Below are positions 58,698 to 64,000 of a DNA stretch of 64,000 nt, piece by piece. The stretch comes from an uncultured Bacteroidales bacterium (GTDB lineage: Bacteria; Bacteroidota; Bacteroidia; Bacteroidales; Paludibacteraceae), in NCBI GenBank assembly GCA_937916355.1, contig CALFTM010000049.1:1-64000 (forward strand), in the 5' to 3' direction. Every line of letters begins with the position of its first letter. Position 1 is the first letter of the stretch. The position numbers and the translations under genes are program-made. The notes beneath the pieces were generated by a model. That model searched no databases, was not told the origin of the DNA, and saw only the letters and a program-made list of their open reading frames with translations.

Positions 58698-61600
58698 ATG
58701 AGAAAAATTCTTGTTAATGTCGCTTTGTTATCATGCACAATCATTGGCTCTGCCATGTGTGTTTTTAGTGCCTATGCACAAAATTCTAACGACTACTGTC
58801 GGACAGACAGGTTATTCATTGAGGGATGCGAACTATTTGAAGTGAAACAATATAGTGCCGCCAGCCATAAATTCAGCGAATACATCTCCCACATTGAAAA
58901 AGACCGTTCGCCAAATTATGGAGAAACGGAGTACTACATAGCCTGCTGTGCCTACGAAATGGGGGCAAGGGATGCATGGAAAAAACTATCCAACTTTTTG
59001 AAAAACAACCCGAACTCCATCCATGCCAGTCGTGCCTACTACCTAAAGGGGGCGATGGCATTCTCCAAACATCAGTATGCGGAGGCAAAGGAGCTCTTCG
59101 GTCAGTGCGACTATAAAAGGCTACCGAAAAAGGAACAAAATGACTTCCTCTTCAAAAATGGTTTTTCGCTGCTTGAAACTAAAAATGAGAGTAAAGCGAA
59201 AGAACAATTCGAGCTGCTTCTTTCTGATTCGACAAAGTATAATTTATCGGCACAATATTATAAGGCGTACATCGACTATTTGAATAAAAACTACACTGCC
59301 GCACAACCTGTGTTTGAGAAGCTGCAAAATCTGGCAGAGTACGAAAAGGTCGTACCCTACTATCTGTTCCAGATCTACTATGTACAAAGGGATTACGAAA
59401 AGGTACTCTCTGCGGGGGAGGCTTTATTGAAAAAAGACTCTTCTAATGCGAACAATATGGAGGTCTACAGAATATTGGGAGAGTGCTACTATCAAAAGAA
59501 GGACTACCCCAACACCATCAAATACCTCTCTCTCTACCAAGATGGCAGCGAGCAGGTGATGCGCAACAATATGTACATGCTGGGTAACTCCTACTATCAA
59601 GTGGGTGATTATGTAAATGCGATAGATTGTTTCCAAGCGGTCACTTCCATCGACGACGCAATGAGCCAGAACGCCTACTTATACCTCGGTTCTTGTTATA
59701 TTAAAGATGAAAATCTGAATAATGCACGTCTTTGCTTCGAGTCTGCCGGCAGAATGGATTTTGAAAAGAATGTAAAGGAGGAGGCGCAGTTCAATTACGC
59801 GCTGATCATCTATCAACAATCATACTCCCCTTTCAACGAATCCATCAGGGCATTCGAGACATTCCTCGAAAACTTCCCAGAGTCTCGCTACCGCAACAAG
59901 GTATACAACTACATGGTGAACCTATACCTCACCACCAAAAACTACAAAGAGGCATTGGCTTCCATCCAAAAGATTGAAGATAAGACATTGGCGATCTATG
60001 AGGCACGCCAACAGATCACCCACAGCCTCGGTGTCCAAAATTTCATCAACAATGATTACGAAGGGGCTATTCAAGCATTCGACGAGTCCCTGAAAGATGC
60101 CAAATACAACAACAAGCTGGCCGCCTCAACGATGTTCTGGAGGGGCGAGGCATACTACAAACTGAAAGACTACGACAAGGCATCTAAAGATTTCACCGCT
60201 TTCGTAAATTCAGTGGGAGCACGCAGTTGCAAAGAGTTCAACCTTGCCCACTACAATATCGGTTATGCAAATTTCACCCAAAAGAGGTATAACGACGCTT
60301 TAATTTGGTTCAGAAAGTACGTCAACTTGGAAGAGGAGAACCAAACCCTCATCGCTGACGCAACCAACCGTATCGGCGACTGCTATTTCAACCAACGCTC
60401 TTACGACGATGCAGCCAAAAACTATGCGCAAGTCTACTCATTAAGAGGGCCGGGGGCAGATTACGCCTGCTTCCAAGAGGGCTTCATCTTAGGACTAAAA
60501 AAAGACTACAACGGGAAAATCAGCACCATGGAGAAGCTCATAAAAGCATTCCCCCAATCTGAATATCTGGCTGACGCAAAATATGAAATCGGACGTTCCT
60601 ACGTCATGATGGAAAAGAAGGAGAAAGCCATCAGCACTTATGAGGCGTTGAACAAAGAGTACCCCCACAGCCCGTTGAGCCGAAAAGGGCAACTACAAAC
60701 CGCCATGCTCTATGACGAGTTGGGCAACTACAACAACGCCATCTCCACCTACAAGGAGATCATCAAAAACTTCCCTAACAGCGCAGAGGCAAGGGCTTCC
60801 ATCTCAGGTCTGAAAAACATCTATTTCGAGCAGAATGACATAGATGGGTATGCCGCATACGTTGAGACCCTCAACGGATTGGTGAAATTTGAAAAATCGG
60901 AGCAAGACTCCCTCACCTACATGGCGGCAGAACGACAATATGAGAAGGGAATGTACGAAAAGGCGATCACCAGCTTTGGTAACTACATCAACAAATACCC
61001 GAACAGCGGATTCGTCTACAACGCCCATTTCAACATCGCCAACTGCTATTATAATTTAGGCAATAAAGAGATGGCAGAAACTGAATACCGAATCATTGCA
61101 AAACAGGTGGGATACCCCGATCGAGAAGAGGCTCTGAAAAGATTGTCAGAGATCCTATTTGACACCCACCGCTATTCTGCCGCCATCGAGACCATGTCGA
61201 CACTCGACACAATCGCCCAAAACGCAGAAAACCGCTTGGCGGCAAAAATTGGCATTCTCCGTTGCAACAATATGTTAGGGAAAAGTGACGAGACGATTTT
61301 GGCAGCCAACGCCATCATCCAAAGTGATAAGTTAGACCCCGGAATTGTCCGTGAAGCCATCTACTCAAGGGCGAAAGCCTACGAACTGAAAGGTGACTCA
61401 GCCAATGCGTTAAAGGATTACCAAGAACTTTCAACCAACTGCATGGACGAATATGGAGCTGAATCGAAGTATCGTGTGGCGGAATATTACTTCTTCATGA
61501 ACGATTTGAAGAAGTCTGAAAAGGAGATTTTTGAATTTATCGACAAAAACACTCCTCACCAATATTGGTTGGCAAAGAGCTTCATCCTCTTGTCTGATAT

Positions 61601-61775
61601 ATATGTGGAAGACAACAGAGAGTTTGAAGCGAAACAATACCTGCTGAGTGTCCGTGAAAACTATTCTGGCAAAAGCGACATTTCAACAGAGATTAAAATC
61701 CGCCTCGAAAAAATTGAGAAAAAAGAGGCAGAGAAGGTGGTGGCAGAACCAACCAACGAGACCACTAACAAATAA
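58698..61775 (+). CDS. large exported TPR protein
   Basis: A 1025-residue exported protein with a signal peptide (LVNVALLSCTIIGSAMCVFSA). Nearly the whole mature chain is tetratricopeptide repeats, for example YPNTIKYLSLYQDGS, YVNAIDCFQAVTSI, NNARLCFESAGRMDFEKN, YEGAIQAFDESLKDA, YDKASKDFTAFVNS, YDDAAKNYAQVYSL, YEKAITSFGNYINKYPNSGF, roughly 20 or more units. It has the YbgF/BamD-like pattern YPNS..A...G. A short Lys/Glu tail ends it. It likely forms a periplasmic scaffold. The outer-membrane barrel gene starts 24 nt later, so the two probably function together. The frame opens earlier at 58629, before the start point of the predicted promoter, and is not used. Confidence 0.88.
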   Translation: MRKILVNVALLSCTIIGSAMCVFSAYAQNSNDYCRTDRLFIEGCELFEVKQYSAASHKFSEYISHIEKDRSPNYGETEYYIACCAYEMGARDAWKKLSNFLKNNPNSIHASRAYYLKGAMAFSKHQYAEAKELFGQCDYKRLPKKEQNDFLFKNGFSLLETKNESKAKEQFELLLSDSTKYNLSAQYYKAYIDYLNKNYTAAQPVFEKLQNLAEYEKVVPYYLFQIYYVQRDYEKVLSAGEALLKKDSSNANNMEVYRILGECYYQKKDYPNTIKYLSLYQDGSEQVMRNNMYMLGNSYYQVGDYVNAIDCFQAVTSIDDAMSQNAYLYLGSCYIKDENLNNARLCFESAGRMDFEKNVKEEAQFNYALIIYQQSYSPFNESIRAFETFLENFPESRYRNKVYNYMVNLYLTTKNYKEALASIQKIEDKTLAIYEARQQITHSLGVQNFINNDYEGAIQAFDESLKDAKYNNKLAASTMFWRGEAYYKLKDYDKASKDFTAFVNSVGARSCKEFNLAHYNIGYANFTQKRYNDALIWFRKYVNLEEENQTLIADATNRIGDCYFNQRSYDDAAKNYAQVYSLRGPGADYACFQEGFILGLKKDYNGKISTMEKLIKAFPQSEYLADAKYEIGRSYVMMEKKEKAISTYEALNKEYPHSPLSRKGQLQTAMLYDELGNYNNAISTYKEIIKNFPNSAEARASISGLKNIYFEQNDIDGYAAYVETLNGLVKFEKSEQDSLTYMAAERQYEKGMYEKAITSFGNYINKYPNSGFVYNAHFNIANCYYNLGNKEMAETEYRIIAKQVGYPDREEALKRLSEILFDTHRYSAAIETMSTLDTIAQNAENRLAAKIGILRCNNMLGKSDETILAANAIIQSDKLDPGIVREAIYSRAKAYELKGDSANALKDYQELSTNCMDEYGAESKYRVAEYYFFMNDLKKSEKEIFEFIDKNTPHQYWLAKSFILLSDIYVEDNREFEAKQYLLSVRENYSGKSDISTEIKIRLEKIEKKEAEKVVAEPTNETTNK

Positions 61776-61799
61776 TTTTAGAACCCAAGTAAAAGTAAT

Positions 61800-63563
61800 A
61801 TGGAAAAACGTATTTTAATTATATTCGGCTTATTAGGTATCTCTTATTCTGCATTTTCACAGGATTCAATCCCTGTAAACGGCACCGGCGAAGATGTGAC
61901 CATCCAAAGAAACATCGAGGTAGTAAAGGAATACAATCCCGTCATCAAAGAGTCTGGTAAAATCAGCACAATGCCTGAATTGGAAGACATCCCAACTCCT
62001 AAACGCACCCACGATTTTTCAGTGTGGACAACCTCATACGTCATCAAACCAAGTTCGATTCCAACTTTGCCATACGCAATCCCTGCGCCAGAAAAGGAAA
62101 AAAACGGCAAGGAGAGATTCGCTCGAATTGGTGCCGGAACATACTCCTCATTCTTGGGTGAACTCTACACGCCTATCGTAAAAAACAAGCGCAACTTGCT
62201 CGATTTCCACGTTTTACACAACTCCTCGTTCGGAGATGTGAAACTGACTGATAAGTTGTACGAGAAACTACCGGCAACTTTAGAAAGCAAGGCGACAAAC
62301 TGTAATACCCGTGCAAAAATCTCCTACTCGCACGCAATCAAAAACAACAAAGAGTTCAGCACGTTCGTCTACGGTAAGAATAATGTTCTCAAATATTATG
62401 GATACGACTCCCTCATGCAAAAATTGGCGGAAGACAGCATCACAAATACAGACAACGACTCCCTAAAGCAAGTCTACAACCGACTGGGAGTGAACTTCCG
62501 ATTCAGAAGCAAAGAGTATATCTCCAAATGGAAATATGACCTGCAAGCCAGCTACCACCTTTTCGCAAACAAACAGGATCTTTTTGAACATACCATCCAC
62601 ACCAATCTGTATGGTTCGTACCGCTTCGACAACTCCTCTCTCCACTTCACTTTCGATATGCACAATATCATCATGGGACTTCCGGAAGAGAACGAGAAAT
62701 ATACTTTCGAAAGAGGCGAAACGCTCAATAACTATACTCTCATCAAACTCTTACCTCACTACTACTTTTCCGGGGACTTGGGAGAGATCACCGTGGGAGT
62801 GAAAGGTGCATTCAGCATCAATCAAGGAAAGAAGGGGGCGGTTACACCGAATGTTTTTGGAAAGGCTAAGCTCATCAAAGACATACTTTATGTCTATGCA
62901 GGTGTAACGGGAGACTACACCGTAAACAATTACCAAAAAATCACAGAAGAAAATCTCTATATAGCACCCAACACCAGAGTGGAAGATAGCTACATCCCAA
63001 TAGATGCGTATGTGGGTCTGACTTTCAAAATCGCTAAACGTGTCAATATGGACCTTCACGCCGGTTACAAACTGATAGACAACCCTTATTTCTTCATTAA
63101 CCGTTGCGACACTACCTCTGGCATTGTCCGCAACGAGTTTGATGTTGTCTACGACAAAAAAGCTGGTGTGCTGAATGCTGGTCTTTCGGCAAACTATGCA
63201 TGGAACAATCGCCTCAATTTGCATTTTAACGGAGAATTTAACAAATGGAATGTGAAAGAGGTTGAGGAGGCTTGGCATAACCCAAAATGGAAAATGAACG
63301 TAGAAGGAACATTCTTGGCGACAAACCACCTGCGCTTTAGATTAGGTTACCTTATGGAGGCTGGCAAATATGCTTTGGTCAATGATGAAAAAGTCAAGTT
63401 GCCTACCGCCCACAACATCTGCGTGGGAGCAGACTACAGACTGCTCAACTGGCTCAACTTCTTTGTGAATTTCGACAATATCGCCAACCAAAAATATTCA
63501 AACTGGTATGGCTACACACAACACGGATTTAACTTCATGGGAGGGATTTCAATGATTTTCTAA
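61800..63563 (+). CDS. outer-membrane beta-barrel protein, paired with the TPR protein
   Basis: A 587-residue exported protein. Signal peptide (RILIIFGLLGISYSAFSQ), then a conserved segment (TIQRNIEVVKEYNPVIKES) and about 480 residues of alternating amphipathic strands (FARIGAGTYSSFLGELYTPI, VYAGVTGDYTVNNYQKI, AYVGLTFKIAKRVNMDLHAG, HNICVGADYRLLNWLNFFVNFDN) ending MGGISMIF, a terminal Phe as in barrels inserted by BAM. It lacks the plug domain of TonB-dependent receptors, so it is a plain barrel, or an export or assembly factor. Adjacent to the TPR gene with 24 nt between. Confidence 0.82.
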   Translation: MEKRILIIFGLLGISYSAFSQDSIPVNGTGEDVTIQRNIEVVKEYNPVIKESGKISTMPELEDIPTPKRTHDFSVWTTSYVIKPSSIPTLPYAIPAPEKEKNGKERFARIGAGTYSSFLGELYTPIVKNKRNLLDFHVLHNSSFGDVKLTDKLYEKLPATLESKATNCNTRAKISYSHAIKNNKEFSTFVYGKNNVLKYYGYDSLMQKLAEDSITNTDNDSLKQVYNRLGVNFRFRSKEYISKWKYDLQASYHLFANKQDLFEHTIHTNLYGSYRFDNSSLHFTFDMHNIIMGLPEENEKYTFERGETLNNYTLIKLLPHYYFSGDLGEITVGVKGAFSINQGKKGAVTPNVFGKAKLIKDILYVYAGVTGDYTVNNYQKITEENLYIAPNTRVEDSYIPIDAYVGLTFKIAKRVNMDLHAGYKLIDNPYFFINRCDTTSGIVRNEFDVVYDKKAGVLNAGLSANYAWNNRLNLHFNGEFNKWNVKEVEEAWHNPKWKMNVEGTFLATNHLRFRLGYLMEAGKYALVNDEKVKLPTAHNICVGADYRLLNWLNFFVNFDNIANQKYSNWYGYTQHGFNFMGGISMIF

Positions 63564-63596
63564 AATGAATGATTTCACTTCCTCTAATTTTTCAGC

Positions 63597-64000
63597 ATGG
63601 TAGTTGTTTTAATTCTTATAGTGTATTTTTGTTTGGCAGTACTTATTGTATCGTTAAAACATAGTTTGGAGAAAAAATGGGAGGACGAGCTTCGCGTTGG
63701 AAGATATAATCCGTTCATTGGACTTATAGCTTGCGCCGTAATGAATGATCAAAAGCCTACAAAAGAGGAAATGAATGTAGCGAAAAAATTTTTCACAAAA
63801 AACATTCCCGATAAAACAGATGTCCAATACTGCATAACAAAACTTTACGAATTCATAAATGACCCTAAATTCAACAAATCTAACATTCGGAAATATTGCG
63901 TTGAAATCATTCAAAATAATAAATACCAAGACAGGTTGGAGCTTCTTTCCACCTTGTTTGAAATCTTCGCCACAGATGACAGAATCGATGCATACGAGGA
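63597..64000 (+). CDS. TerB-like protein, start of gene only (cut by window end)
   Basis: The frame from the ATG at 63597 stays open to the window edge (134 codons). An N-terminal TM helix (VVVLILIVYFCLAVLIVS) is followed by a helical region ending LELLSTLFEIFATDDRIDAYE, the first helix pair of a TerB/DjlA-type domain (..LFEVAxADGxI..). Homologues often continue into a J-domain, which would lie beyond the window. It starts 34 nt after the beta-barrel gene, likely the same transcript. Confidence 0.65.
   Translation, partial: MVVVLILIVYFCLAVLIVSLKHSLEKKWEDELRVGRYNPFIGLIACAVMNDQKPTKEEMNVAKKFFTKNIPDKTDVQYCITKLYEFINDPKFNKSNIRKYCVEIIQNNKYQDRLELLSTLFEIFATDDRIDAYE

Overview
The window looks like part of a Bacteroidales (Bacteroidota) chromosome. 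It has low-GC DNA, promoters of the Bacteroidetes type (TTTG, about 19-20 nt, then TAnnTTTG), a type IX secretion sorting domain, and families typical of the phylum (DUF3078, DUF4353, PCMD/cadherin-like repeat proteins, S9 dipeptidyl peptidases, a K+-dependent membrane pyrophosphatase). I cannot assign a species. No rRNA, CRISPR array, intact prophage or intact transposase was seen.

Layout. 1-7.7 kb: a small exported protein, the membrane pyrophosphatase hppA, the pyrBI operon behind a leader with an attenuator-like hairpin, a flavin reductase, an MmcQ/YjbR protein, then a small scar (BRO/DinD-type remnant plus a GC-rich 115-bp-period repeat) and a duplicated-module membrane protein. 7.8-13.3 kb: a 1168-residue exported protein with 11 beta-sandwich repeats, a Rieske-like lipoprotein without Rieske histidines, an S4 protein and the rpsF-rpsR-rplI operon. 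13.6-18.1 kb: tandem Crp/Fnr paralogues, DUF937, a PHP phosphoesterase, a metal-site-less arginase-fold protein, DUF4250 and an initiator tRNA. 18.1-23.4 kb: antiporter-acyltransferase-alkD-ruvB on the minus strand. 23.5-30 kb: DUF3078/DUF454 pair, a VWA-coiled coil-DUF3883 fusion, a T9SS-sorted protein with a DUF4353 beta-helix partner, and a MITE-like element. 30-36 kb: five minus-strand genes encoding an SPFH protein, a small membrane protein, a DUF4384 protein, a WG-repeat caspase-like peptidase and a CHASE2 protein. 36-40.6 kb: asd, a lamin-tail-domain exported protein, a beta-barrel, and a gene-free segment with two facing promoters and two perfect hairpins. 40.6-49.2 kb: a six-gene run (pepT, esterase, AMP-ligase, acyltransferase, ABC-F, S9 peptidase). 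49.2-58.6 kb: ftsY, rimO, S66 peptidase, radA, TPR protein and topA. 58.6-64 kb: a 1025-residue TPR protein, an outer-membrane beta-barrel, and the start of a TerB-like gene cut by the window edge.

Most of the window is core metabolism and information processing. The parts most worth a second look are the CHASE2/caspase/DUF4384 neighbourhood, the VWA-DUF3883 fusion, the pyrB leader, the candidate small RNA locus near 40.1-40.6 kb and the catalytically degenerate proteins. Promoter, terminator and structure calls were made by eye; family assignments come from motif recognition without database searches.
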